A stretch of DNA of 62,633 bases from an uncultured Duncaniella sp. GTDB lineage: Bacteria; Bacteroidota; Bacteroidia; Bacteroidales; Muribaculaceae. The position numbers and the translations under genes are program-made. Of the stretch, positions 34,501 to 43,319 are shown piece by piece. Below the pieces are notes generated by a model. It made no database searches. It saw nothing but the letters and a program-made list of their open reading frames with translations, and had not been told where the DNA came from. The stretch's first letter is position 1. Each line of letters begins with the position of its first letter. The DNA is taken from positions 25,346 to 87,978 of the forward strand of contig NZ_CAJTMT010000014.1 of the NCBI RefSeq assembly GCF_910577345.1. Direction: 5' to 3'.

Positions 34501-36204
34501 ATGGCATTACTTGACTGGATTGTCATCGGCATCTTTGCTCTTGCCCTCATCGGCGTAATCGTCTGGGTGATGCGACAGAAGCAAAACAACGCCGCTGACT
34601 ACTTCCTCGGTGGCAAAGACGCGACATGGATTGCGATCGGTGCCTCGATCTTCGCTTCAAACATCGGTTCCGAACACCTCATCGGCCTCGCCGGTTCAGG
34701 TGCATCTTCCGGCATGGCAATGGCCCACTGGGAAATCCAGGGCTGGATGATACTTCTTCTCGGCTGGGTTTTCGTGCCCTTCTACACCCGCTCCATGGTC
34801 TACACCATGCCTGAATTCCTTGAAAAGCGTTTCAATCCCCAATCACGCACAATCCTTGCCACAATCTCGCTCATCAGCTATGTGCTGACCAAGGTTGCTG
34901 TGACTGTCTATGCAGGTGGCCTCGTGTTCCAGCAGGTATTCGGCATCGACACCCTCTGGGGCATCGACTTCTTCTGGATTGCAGCTATCGGCCTCGTCCT
35001 CATCACCGCTCTCTACACCATCTTCGGCGGTATGAAATCCGTGCTCTACACCTCAGTCCTCCAGACCCCCATCCTTCTCCTCGGCTCACTCATCATCCTT
35101 GTTCTCGGTCTTAAGGAACTCGGTGGCTGGGACGAGATGATGCGCATCTGCTCGAGCGTCAAGGTCAATGACTACGGCGACACAATGGTCAACCTCATCC
35201 GCGACAACAACGACCCCAACTATCCCTGGCTCGGTGCCCTCATCGGTTCTGCCGTCATCGGTTTCTGGTACTGGTGTACCGACCAGTTCATCGTTCAGCG
35301 CGTACTCTCCGGTAAGGACGAGAAGGAAGCCCGCCGAGGCACCATCTTCGGCGCTTACCTCAAGCTCCTCCCCGTGTTCCTCTTCCTCATCCCCGGTATG
35401 ATTGCATTCGCAATCCATCAGAACGCCATCGCCGCCGGAGGTGAAGGCTTCCTCCCGATGCTTGCCAACGGCAACGTCAACTCCGACGCAGCCTTCCCCA
35501 CCCTCGTGGCCAAGCTCCTCCCCGCCGGTGTGAAAGGTCTTATCGTCTGCGGTATCCTCGCAGCCCTCATGTCGTCACTCGCTTCGCTCTTCAACTCCTC
35601 GGCAGCCCTCTTCACCATCGACTTCTACCAGCGCTACCGTCCAAAGACCGATCCCAAGAAACTCGTGCGCATCGGTCAGGCCGCTACTGTTGTCATCGTG
35701 ATTCTCGGCATCCTCTGGATTCCCGTGATGCGCTCGGTCGGCGACGTGCTCTACCTCTACCTCCAGGACGTGCAGTCTGTGCTTGCCCCCGGTATCGCCG
35801 CAGCCTTCCTCATCGGTATTCTCTGGAAGCGCGCCTCTGCCCAGGGTGGCATGTGGGCCCTTCTCTCAGGTCTCATCATCGGTCTCACCCGTCTCGGTGC
35901 CAAGGTCTACTACAGCAATGCCGACATGATTCCCGGTGCGGACTCAAGCTGGTTCCAGTACATCTTCTATGATTGCAACTGGCTCTTCTTCTGCGGCTGG
36001 ATGCTCGTGTTCTGCCTCGCGGTAGGTGTGATCGTATCACTCTGCACCAAGGCTCCCGATCCCGAAAAGATTCAGGGCCTCGTGTTCGGCACATCCACTG
36101 CCGAGCAGCGCGCCGTGACCCGCGCAAGCTGGAACGCCTGGGATGTCATCAACTCAATCATCATCCTTGGTATCACAGTAGCCTTCTACGTCTACTTCTG
36201 GTAA
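34501..36204 (+). CDS. SSS family sodium/sugar symporter
   Basis: A 567-residue Na+:sugar symporter of the SLC5 (SGLT) family with about 14 transmembrane helices. Family signatures are visible: the GGKDATWIAIGASIFASNIGSEHLIGLAGSGA segment of the early helices, YTIFGGMKSVLYTSVLQT and the cluster around FLIPGMIAF. Its place between galM and araR-araA points to L-arabinose as substrate. Transport would draw on the Na+ gradient built by the Na+ pumps encoded elsewhere in this window. Galactose or glucose transport cannot be excluded. Confidence 0.92.
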   Translation: MALLDWIVIGIFALALIGVIVWVMRQKQNNAADYFLGGKDATWIAIGASIFASNIGSEHLIGLAGSGASSGMAMAHWEIQGWMILLLGWVFVPFYTRSMVYTMPEFLEKRFNPQSRTILATISLISYVLTKVAVTVYAGGLVFQQVFGIDTLWGIDFFWIAAIGLVLITALYTIFGGMKSVLYTSVLQTPILLLGSLIILVLGLKELGGWDEMMRICSSVKVNDYGDTMVNLIRDNNDPNYPWLGALIGSAVIGFWYWCTDQFIVQRVLSGKDEKEARRGTIFGAYLKLLPVFLFLIPGMIAFAIHQNAIAAGGEGFLPMLANGNVNSDAAFPTLVAKLLPAGVKGLIVCGILAALMSSLASLFNSSAALFTIDFYQRYRPKTDPKKLVRIGQAATVVIVILGILWIPVMRSVGDVLYLYLQDVQSVLAPGIAAAFLIGILWKRASAQGGMWALLSGLIIGLTRLGAKVYYSNADMIPGADSSWFQYIFYDCNWLFFCGWMLVFCLAVGVIVSLCTKAPDPEKIQGLVFGTSTAEQRAVTRASWNAWDVINSIIILGITVAFYVYFW

Positions 36205-36243
36205 ACGACTCCAGTTTACGGTTTTGAAACTGATCTCCCGGTT

Positions 36244-36278
36244 TTAAGCAACTATAACTCAGCTTAAGCAACTATAAC
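36244..36278 (+). repeat. 20-bp-period direct repeat upstream of araR
   Basis: TTAAGCAACTATAAC occurs twice (36244-36258 and 36264-36278), 20 bp apart, in the short gap before araR. Spacing of about two helical turns suits a regulator binding site. It could also be a slippage duplication. Confidence 0.6.
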
Positions 36279-36288
36279 CTGTCCCAAG

Positions 36289-36960
36289 ATGTTTTATTCT
36301 GAAAATCCTCAATTTTTTGTAGCGGTCGACTGCATCATTTTCGGTCTGGTCGACGGAAAGCTCTGCCTTCTCCTCTCCAAGCGCCTTTTCGAGCCTGAAA
36401 AGGGGAAATGGTCAGTCATGGGAGGATTCGTGCAGCAAGGCGAGAGTGTCGATGATGCCGCACGCCGTGTGCTCCGCGACCTCACTGGCCTGGAGGACAT
36501 CTACATGGAGCAGGTGCAAGCCTTCGGGGCTGTCAACCGCGACCCGGGTGAAAGAGTGATTTCCATCGCCTACTACGCCCTTCTCGGTCCCGATGAATAC
36601 AACCTCGAACTGCTTTCGAAACACAACGCCGTGTGGGTGGAGATCAACAATCTCCCACCCCTCGGCTTTGACCATCCCGAAATGGTCAGGAAGACCCTTG
36701 AGCTCATCCGAGTCAAATGCTCCCATGAGCCCATCGGCTTCAACCTCCTCCCCGCGATGTTCACCCTCACCCAGTTGCAGTCGCTCTACGAGACCATCCT
36801 CGGCGAAAGCCTCGACAAGCGCAATTTCCGCAAGCGCGTGGCCGAGACCGACTGCATCGAGAAGACGGAGTTCATCGACAAGACCGGCTCTCGGCGCGGA
36901 GCCTCGCTCTACCGCATCAACGACCGTGTCTATCTCTCCCATCCGAAATTTAAAATCTAA
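36289..36960 (+). CDS. araR: Nudix-type transcriptional regulator AraR
   Basis: A 223-residue regulator with an N-terminal Nudix fold and C-terminal winged-helix domain, like the Bacteroides thetaiotaomicron AraR that senses L-arabinose. The Nudix box (46-68, GFVQQGESVDDAARRVLRDLTGL) lacks the catalytic glutamates of the REUxEE motif (replaced by Val61, Asp64 and Leu65), so it should bind but not hydrolyse. Other parts fit an effector-binding pocket and a DNA-binding wHTH (from about residue 150). It lies between the SGLT gene and araA, so it is probably co-transcribed with what it controls. Confidence 0.9.
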   Translation: MFYSENPQFFVAVDCIIFGLVDGKLCLLLSKRLFEPEKGKWSVMGGFVQQGESVDDAARRVLRDLTGLEDIYMEQVQAFGAVNRDPGERVISIAYYALLGPDEYNLELLSKHNAVWVEINNLPPLGFDHPEMVRKTLELIRVKCSHEPIGFNLLPAMFTLTQLQSLYETILGESLDKRNFRKRVAETDCIEKTEFIDKTGSRRGASLYRINDRVYLSHPKFKI

Positions 36961-36996
36961 CCTCTTACAACAAACAATCTAAACAATCTAAAGCCT

Positions 36997-38532
36997 ATGT
37001 ACTCAAACTATGAAATATGGTGGGTAACCGGTGCGCAGCTCCTTTACGGAGGTGACGCAGTAGTAAGCGTCGATGCTCATTCCAAAGAAATGGTCGACGG
37101 CCTCAACAACTCAGGAATTCTTCCCGTAAAAGTCGTATATAAGGGCACAGCCAACTCCTCACACGAAGTCGAGGACATCATGAAAGCCGCCAACAACGAT
37201 CCCCGTTGTGCCGGTATCATCACCTGGATGCACACCTTCTCTCCCGCCAAGATGTGGATCCACGGTCTGAAAATCCTTTCCAAGCCCCTTCTCCATTTCC
37301 ACACCCAGTACAATGCCGAAATTCCCTGGGACACTATGGACATGGACTTCATGAACCTCAACCAGAGCGCCCACGGCGACCGCGAGTTCGGACACATCTG
37401 CGCCCGTATGCGTGTGCGCCGCAAGGTTGTCACCGGCTACTGGAAGGATGCCAAGACCCTCGAACGCATCGCCGTATGGCAGCGTGTCTGCATCGGCTGG
37501 GCTGACGCTCAGGACATGCGCATCATCCGTCTCGGCGACCAGATGAACAACGTTGCCGTGACCGACGGCGACAAGGTAGAGGCTGAAATCCGTCTCGGCT
37601 ACCATGTGGACTACATGCCCTTCAGCTCACTCATGAAATACTTCGACGAGGTGAAGGACGAAGATGTCGACGCTCTCGTTCAGGAATATTTCCGTCTCTA
37701 CGCCCACGACGCATCTCTTGAAGACAAGGGCAACGAAGCCTACACCAAAATCTGGAACGCAGCTAAGGCTGAGCTTACCCTCCGCGCCATGCTCAAAGAC
37801 ACCGGTGCCAAGGGCTTCACAACCAACTTCGATGACCTCGGCGACTACCATGTAGAGCAGACCGGACGCGGTTTCGACCAGATTCCCGGCCTCGCATCTC
37901 AGCGCCTCATGGCCGAAGGCTACGGCTTCGGTGCCGAAGGCGACTGGAAATCGGCTGCACTCTACCGCACCCTCTGGGTCATGACACGCGGCATGGAAGG
38001 CGGATGCTCATTCCTCGAAGACTACACCCTTAACTTCAACGGCAAGGAAAGCTCAATCCTTCAGGCCCACATGCTTGAAGTCTGCCCCCTCATCGCAGAA
38101 GAGCGTCCCCGCCTCGAAGTGCATTTCCTCGGCATCGGTGTCCGCAAGACCCAGACCGCACGTCTCGTCTTCACTTCGAAGCCCGGCGCAGGTGTCACCG
38201 CCACCGTTGTCGACATGGGCAACCGTTTCCGCCTCATCGTCAACGATGTTGACTGCATCAAGTCCAAGCCCCTGCCCAAACTCCCCGTGGCCTCAGCCCT
38301 CTGGATTCCGCAGCCCGACTTCGAGACAGGCGCCACCGCATGGATTCTCGCCGGAGGTACCCACCACTCCTGCTTCTCCTACGCTGTCACTCCCGAATTC
38401 TGGGAAGACTACGCCGAAATCGCAGGCATCGAGATGGTACACATCGACAAGAACACAACCATCGAGAACTTCAAGAACTCGCTCCGCATGGGTGAGGTCT
38501 ACTATATGCTCAACAAGTCACTCTATCTCTAA
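36997..38532 (+). CDS. araA: L-arabinose isomerase
   Basis: A 511-residue isomerase that converts L-arabinose to L-ribulose. Metal and catalytic residues lie in recognisable motifs: Glu in GAEGDWK, Glu in FLEDYTLNF, His in AHMLEVCP, and paired His in GGTHHSCFS. Length is normal for the family. It starts 36 bp after araR and 18 bp before the kinase gene, so the three form a close transcription unit. It carries strong C-ending codon bias. Confidence 0.96.
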   Translation: MYSNYEIWWVTGAQLLYGGDAVVSVDAHSKEMVDGLNNSGILPVKVVYKGTANSSHEVEDIMKAANNDPRCAGIITWMHTFSPAKMWIHGLKILSKPLLHFHTQYNAEIPWDTMDMDFMNLNQSAHGDREFGHICARMRVRRKVVTGYWKDAKTLERIAVWQRVCIGWADAQDMRIIRLGDQMNNVAVTDGDKVEAEIRLGYHVDYMPFSSLMKYFDEVKDEDVDALVQEYFRLYAHDASLEDKGNEAYTKIWNAAKAELTLRAMLKDTGAKGFTTNFDDLGDYHVEQTGRGFDQIPGLASQRLMAEGYGFGAEGDWKSAALYRTLWVMTRGMEGGCSFLEDYTLNFNGKESSILQAHMLEVCPLIAEERPRLEVHFLGIGVRKTQTARLVFTSKPGAGVTATVVDMGNRFRLIVNDVDCIKSKPLPKLPVASALWIPQPDFETGATAWILAGGTHHSCFSYAVTPEFWEDYAEIAGIEMVHIDKNTTIENFKNSLRMGEVYYMLNKSLYL

Positions 38533-38550
38533 GCCCATCCCCGCCGACCT

Positions 38551-40149
38551 ATGAAACTTGATCCCAAATCAACCATAGAGCAGGGCAAGGCCATCCTCGG
38601 CATCGAGTTCGGCTCGACCCGCATCAAGGCCGTGCTTATCGACGAGGAGAACAAGCCCATCGCACAAGGTTCCCACGAGTGGGAAAACCAGCTTGCCGAC
38701 GGACTCTGGACCTACAGCACCGAGGCCATCTGGTATGGTCTCCAGGACTGCTACGCCGACCTCCGTGCTAATGTCCGCAAGGACTACGACATCGAGATTG
38801 AAAACCTCGCAGCTATCGGCATCAGCGCTATGATGCACGGCTACATGCCCTTCGACAACAAGGAGGAAATTCTCGTTCCCTTCCGCACATGGCGCAACAC
38901 CAACACCGGTAAGGCCGCTGCGGAACTTTCGGAACTCTTCGTCTACAACATCCCCCTCCGCTGGAGCATCTCGCATCTCTATCAGGCCATCCTCAACGGC
39001 GAACCCCACGTCAAGGACATCGACTATCTGACCACCCTCGCGGGCTACATCCACTGGCAGCTCACCGGCGAGAAGGTCCTCGGCGTAGGCGATGCCTCCG
39101 GCATGATTCCCGTCGACCCGCAGACCAAGGACTACTCTTCCGAAATGGTTGCGAAGTTCGACAAGCTCATCGAGCCGAAGGGTTTCTCATGGAAGCTCCT
39201 CGACATCATGCCCAAGGTGCTTGTCGCAGGCGAGAATGCGGGAACCCTCACCGCCGAAGGCGCAAAACGCCTCGACGTGTCGGGCCATCTGAAACCCGGC
39301 ATCCCCTTCTGTCCACCGGAAGGTGACGCAGGAACAGGCATGGTCGCCACCAACGCTGTCCTCCAGCGCACAGGCAACGTGTCGGCCGGAACATCATCGT
39401 TCTCCATGATCGTTCTCGAAAAGGAACTTTCAAAGCCCTACGAGATGATCGACATGGTGACCACCCCCGACGGCAGCCTCGTCGCAATGGTCCACTGCAA
39501 CAACTGCACATCCGACCTCAACGCATGGGTCAATCTCTTCAAGGAGTATCAGGAACTCCTCGGCATCCCCGTCAACATGAACCAGGTCTTCGGCCTGCTC
39601 TACAACAACGCCCTCAAAGGCGAGACGGACTGCGGAGGTCTCATCTCCTACAACTACTTCTCCGGAGAACCCATCACCGGTTTCGAAGAGGGTCGTCCCC
39701 TCTTCGTCCGTTCGGCCAACGACAAATTCAACCTCGCAAACTTCATGCGCGCCAACCTCTATGCTTCGGTATGCGTGCTGAAAATCGGCAACGACATCCT
39801 CTTCAACGAAGAGAAGGTCGAGGTTGACCGCATCACCGGCCACGGCGGTCTGTTCAAGACCCCCGGAGTAGGTCAGCGCATCCTCGCCGCCGCCCTCAAC
39901 TCTCCCATCTCAGTTATGGAGACTGCAGGCGAAGGCGGAGCATGGGGCATCGCCCTCCTTGCGGCCTACCTTGCCAACAACACCAAGGGCCAGTCGCTCG
40001 CAGGCTTCCTCAACGACAATGTGTTCCTCGGCAACGCCGGAACTGAAATAGCTCCGACAGCCGAAGAAGTCGAAGGCTTCAACGCTTACCTCGAAAACTA
40101 CAAGCGCGGCCTCGCCATCGAGCGCACCGCCACAGAAGCCAAGTCATAA
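38551..40149 (+). CDS. araB: FGGY-family carbohydrate kinase, probable L-ribulokinase
   Basis: A 532-residue FGGY kinase. The ATP-binding N-terminal motif (GIEFGSTRIKAVLIDEE), the substrate segment (AIGISAMMHGYMPFD), and the FGGY C-terminal motif region (ITGHGGLFKTPG) are visible. It follows araA by 18 bp, so phosphorylation of L-ribulose is the natural role; Bacteroidetes ribulokinases are xylulokinase-like, so sequence alone would allow xylulose. No araD (ribulose-5-phosphate 4-epimerase) follows, unlike many Bacteroides clusters. The gene ends in front of a 47-bp-arm hairpin. Confidence 0.88.
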   Translation: MKLDPKSTIEQGKAILGIEFGSTRIKAVLIDEENKPIAQGSHEWENQLADGLWTYSTEAIWYGLQDCYADLRANVRKDYDIEIENLAAIGISAMMHGYMPFDNKEEILVPFRTWRNTNTGKAAAELSELFVYNIPLRWSISHLYQAILNGEPHVKDIDYLTTLAGYIHWQLTGEKVLGVGDASGMIPVDPQTKDYSSEMVAKFDKLIEPKGFSWKLLDIMPKVLVAGENAGTLTAEGAKRLDVSGHLKPGIPFCPPEGDAGTGMVATNAVLQRTGNVSAGTSSFSMIVLEKELSKPYEMIDMVTTPDGSLVAMVHCNNCTSDLNAWVNLFKEYQELLGIPVNMNQVFGLLYNNALKGETDCGGLISYNYFSGEPITGFEEGRPLFVRSANDKFNLANFMRANLYASVCVLKIGNDILFNEEKVEVDRITGHGGLFKTPGVGQRILAAALNSPISVMETAGEGGAWGIALLAAYLANNTKGQSLAGFLNDNVFLGNAGTEIAPTAEEVEGFNAYLENYKRGLAIERTATEAKS

Positions 40150-40170
40150 TCCCCAAAATACCCCTCCGAT

Positions 40171-40307
40171 GGAAGGGTACATAAGGACATAAGTTCAAGA
40201 AGGGACATAAGTTTTTTCGTTTAACCGGAGAACTGCAATATTCAGTCTATCCGACAGATAAAAAAACTTATGTCCCTTCTTGAACTTATGTCCTTTTGTA
40301 CCCTTCC
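40171..40307. repeat. Long inverted repeat, 47-bp arms
   Basis: Arms 40171-40217 and 40261-40307 are reverse complements at 46 of 47 positions around a 43-nt loop. They carry GGACATAAG/CTTATGTCC twice, the same motif as in the hairpin at 113-221 and in the terminator at 46012. It lies between araB (plus) and rubredoxin (minus) and could terminate both. Confidence 0.9.
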
Positions 40308-40340
40308 CTCAAAATAGTGGTCGAAGGAGGTGAAGGGGGA

Positions 40341-40505
40341 TTATTCGTCGACGGGGCGGAACTGGTCCTTACCTACACCGCAAAGAGGGCAAACCCAGTC
40401 ATCGGGAAGGTCGGCAAACGATGTGCCGGGTTCAATACCGTTTTCGGGGTCGCCTACCTCGGGATCATATACCCAATCGCATACTTCACATACATATTTT
40501 TCCAT
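40341..40505 (-). CDS. Rubredoxin
   Basis: A 54-residue gene missed by length filters. It encodes an iron-only redox protein with both cysteine pairs, CEVC near the N-terminus and CPLC near the C-terminus, plus the aromatic core YVCEVCDWVYDP and DWVCPLCG. It transfers electrons in the cytoplasm, often to peroxide- or superoxide-scavenging enzymes of anaerobes; no such partner is adjacent. It faces araB in a convergent arrangement, with the 47-bp hairpin between them. Confidence 0.95.
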   Translation of the reverse strand: MEKYVCEVCDWVYDPEVGDPENGIEPGTSFADLPDDWVCPLCGVGKDQFRPVDE

Positions 40506-40651
40506 AGTGATTCTTATTTGTATAAATTTGACATAATTTTAACTATCAACACCTCATATTTACACATTGTTTAACCCCTCTTTCATTTCCCCGACCCGAC
40601 AGCAGCCATCAATCCGAATAACCGTGACATTTTGGCCACTTTTTAATTTTA

Positions 40652-41012
40652 GAGGGTGTTTAACAACAAATGTTAAAACCAGAGTCCAATCTCATGAGAT
40701 GGATTCCGGCATGAAAAGAGGGAGCATAGCTGTAGCTATGTGACCGATTTTCAGGGCGGAAGACATCCATGAGATTGGATGCGGCCGAAGTAATATTTTT
40801 TCATTTACACATAATGTCATTTTTATGAATTTTAATTGTTTTGCTGCATGGATGTCTTTTTGGCTAAATTATTCATAATCCTCGGTCACATAGCTACAGC
40901 TATGCTCCCTCTAATTATGAATAATTTATCTCAATCATCGGCTTGCCGCTTTCGAGCTTGTCGAGAAAGAAATACATCCACTCTGGTTTAACATTTGTTA
41001 TTAAACACCCTC
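40652..41012. mobile_element. MITE with 32-33 bp terminal inverted repeats
   Basis: A 361-bp non-coding element bounded by GAGGGTGTTTAA ... TTAAACACCCTC. The terminal repeats (40652-40684 and 40981-41012) match except for one substitution and one indel, and TTA flanks both ends (40649-40651 and 41013-41015) as a target duplication. An inner 31-bp perfect inverted repeat (40717-40747 and 40882-40912) contains ATAGCTGTAGCTAT. There is no transposase gene. TTA duplication and GAGGGTGT ends would fit mobilisation by an IS5-like family transposase, which is only a guess. Confidence 0.85.
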
Positions 41013-41060
41013 TTAGTACTGAATTTATTGAATTTTGCGTAATTATTGGGTAATCATAAT

Positions 41061-41092
41061 TTTGCCATCACCGATTTTTATACTTAAATTTG
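41061..41092 (+). promoter_or_regulatory. mce/mmd operon promoter
   Basis: TTTG (41061-41064) and TAAATTTG (41085-41092) are spaced 20 bp apart, a good Bacteroidetes promoter, just downstream of the MITE. The leader to mce is about 94 nt. Confidence 0.7.
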
Positions 41093-41192
41093 CAACGGTG
41101 AAAAAATCTGCACAAATATTTTCAGCAGATTCTATCCACCCCCGAAACAACATGAATCAGAAAAAGTAATTTACCAAACACAATCATTTATC

Positions 41193-41612
41193 ATGGATAT
41201 TTCACACATCGAACATGTGGGCATCGCAGTGCCCGACCTTCAGGCAGCTATCGCTTTTTATGAAAACACTCTCGGTCTCAAATGCTTCGCAATCGAAGAA
41301 GTTGAGGATCAGAAAGTACGCACAGCCTTCTTCAAGGTAGGCCAGACCAAAATCGAACTCCTTGAAGGCACTTCGCCCGAAAGCGCAATCTCGAAGTTCA
41401 TCGAGAAGAACGGTGGCCGCGGCGGCATCCAGCACATCGCATTCGCCATCGAGGACGGCGTTGCCAACGCTCTCGCCGAAGTTTCAGAGAAGGGCTGCGC
41501 CCTCATCGACAAGGCTCCCCGCAAGGGTGCCGAAGGCCTCAACATCGCCTTCCTCCACCCGAAATCAACTTGCGGAACCCTCATCGAGCTTTGCGAGGAC
41601 CCCAACAAGTAA
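41193..41612 (+). CDS. mce: Methylmalonyl-CoA epimerase
   Basis: A 139-residue VOC-fold enzyme that interconverts (R)- and (S)-methylmalonyl-CoA. Metal ligands are visible: His in ISHIEHVGIAVPDL, His in GGRGGIQHIAFAIED and Glu in GTLIELCED. It is the first gene of the decarboxylase operon and supplies (S)-methylmalonyl-CoA for decarboxylation to propionyl-CoA in propionate fermentation. The methylmalonyl-CoA mutase genes are not in this window. Confidence 0.96.
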   Translation: MDISHIEHVGIAVPDLQAAIAFYENTLGLKCFAIEEVEDQKVRTAFFKVGQTKIELLEGTSPESAISKFIEKNGGRGGIQHIAFAIEDGVANALAEVSEKGCALIDKAPRKGAEGLNIAFLHPKSTCGTLIELCEDPNK

Positions 41613-41679
41613 AATTGAAAAATCCGGACATCCGACAACATCAACAAATCACAAACCAACTCTTACATAATCTCCACAG

Positions 41680-43233
41680 ATGAGTAACCAGCTTGAAAAA
41701 GTAAAAGAGCTTATCGCCCTTCGCGAAGAAGCTCGTCTGGGCGGCGGTGAAAAGGCCATCCAGAAACAGCATGAAAGAGGCAAGTACACCGCCCGCGAGC
41801 GCATTGCCCAGCTTCTCGACGAAGGTTCTTTTGAGGAAATCGACATGTTTGTACGTCACCGTTGCTACAACTTCGGCCAGGAAAAGAAAAGCTATCTTGG
41901 CGACGGCGTTGTGACAGGCTACGGAACGATCGACGGTCGTCTCGTATATGTATTCGCCCAGGACTTCACCGTGTTCGGTGGTTCGCTCAGCGAGACCATG
42001 GCCCTCAAGATCTGCAAGATCATGGACATGGCAATGAAGATGGGAGCTCCCGTCATCGGCCTCAACGACTCGGGCGGTGCCCGTATCCAGGAGGGTATCA
42101 ACGCTCTCGCAGGCTACGCTGAAATCTTCCAGCGCAACATCCTCGCATCGGGCGTGATTCCCCAGATTTCAGGTATCCTCGGTCCGTGTGCCGGTGGTGC
42201 GGTATATTCTCCCGCCCTCACCGACTTCACCATCATGACAAAGGGTATCAGCTACATGTTCCTCACCGGCCCGAAGGTTGTGAAGACCGTGACCGGCGAA
42301 GACGTGAGCCAGGAAGCTCTCGGTGGCGCAACCGTTCACTCACAGAAGAGCGGCGTTGCCCACTTCGCAGCCGAGGATGGCGAGGAAACCCTCCGAATCA
42401 TCCGCAAGCTCTTCAGCTACATTCCCCAGAACAACCTCGAAGAGCCCCCGCTGGTTGAGTGCAACGACCCCATCGACCGTCTCGAAGACTCACTCAACGA
42501 AATCATTCCCGACTCGGCCAACCGCCCCTACGACATGTATGAGGTCATCAACGCCATCGTCGACAACGGTGAGTTCCTTGAAATCCAGCGCGAATACGCC
42601 AAGAACATCATTATCGGCTTCGCCCGCTTCAACGGTCAGGCCGTCGGCGTTGTCGCCAACCAGCCCAAGTTCCTCGCAGGTGTGCTCGACAGCAACGCAT
42701 CGCGCAAGGGCGCACGTTTCGTCCGCTTCTGCGACGCATTCAACATTCCTCTGGTGACCCTCGTCGACGTCCCCGGCTTCCTCCCCGGAACAGGCCAGGA
42801 ATACAACGGCGTTATCCTCCACGGTGCGAAGCTCCTCTATGCCTACGGCGAAGCCACAGTGCCCAAGGTGACTGTGACACTCCGCAAGAGCTACGGCGGT
42901 TCACACATCGTGATGTCGTGCAAGCAGCTCCGTGGCGACATGAACTACGCATGGCCTACCGCAGAAATCGCCGTAATGGGTGGTGCAGGTGCCGTCGAAG
43001 TCCTCTATGCCAAGGAAGCCAAGGCAGCCGAAGATCCCGCCAAGGTGCTCCGCGAGAAGGAGGAAGAGTACAACAAGCTCTTCTGCAACCCCTACAACGC
43101 AGCCCGCTACGGCTACATCGACGACGTCATCGAGCCGCGCAACACCCGTTTCCGCATCATCCGCGCCCTTCAGCAGCTCGCCACCAAGAAGGTGGTCAAC
43201 CCTGCCAAGAAGCACGGCAACATACCTCTCTAA
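41680..43233 (+). CDS. mmdA: Methylmalonyl-CoA decarboxylase alpha subunit
   Basis: A 517-residue carboxyltransferase subunit of the acyl-CoA carboxylase beta family. It contains RERIAQLLDEGSFEE, GLNDSGGARIQEG, GPCAGGAVYSPALTDF (oxyanion region) and LVDVPGFLPGTGQE. With epimerase, biotin carrier, OadG-like and beta-subunit genes alongside, it serves the sodium-pumping decarboxylase (transferring the carboxyl to biotin) rather than a plain propionyl-CoA carboxylase, though the two share sequence. It is followed by an OadG-type fusion gene after 86 bp. Confidence 0.92.
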   Translation: MSNQLEKVKELIALREEARLGGGEKAIQKQHERGKYTARERIAQLLDEGSFEEIDMFVRHRCYNFGQEKKSYLGDGVVTGYGTIDGRLVYVFAQDFTVFGGSLSETMALKICKIMDMAMKMGAPVIGLNDSGGARIQEGINALAGYAEIFQRNILASGVIPQISGILGPCAGGAVYSPALTDFTIMTKGISYMFLTGPKVVKTVTGEDVSQEALGGATVHSQKSGVAHFAAEDGEETLRIIRKLFSYIPQNNLEEPPLVECNDPIDRLEDSLNEIIPDSANRPYDMYEVINAIVDNGEFLEIQREYAKNIIIGFARFNGQAVGVVANQPKFLAGVLDSNASRKGARFVRFCDAFNIPLVTLVDVPGFLPGTGQEYNGVILHGAKLLYAYGEATVPKVTVTLRKSYGGSHIVMSCKQLRGDMNYAWPTAEIAVMGGAGAVEVLYAKEAKAAEDPAKVLREKEEEYNKLFCNPYNAARYGYIDDVIEPRNTRFRIIRALQQLATKKVVNPAKKHGNIPL

Positions 43234-43319
43234 GAGGGTCACTCCCGCGTCAGGGCCTCCACGCGAAGGCCATTGGCGCGGACAGCCTGTAAATCTTATT
43301 AATCATCTCAACAAAAGTT

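Larger units (their letters stand above)
40506..41192. other. Intergenic region with a MITE and the mce promoter
   Basis: About 690 bp without a gene, between the divergent rubredoxin and mce genes. It holds the 361-bp MITE (40652-41012) and the promoter at 41061-41092; the remaining A/T-rich sequence shows nothing further. Confidence 0.75.
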
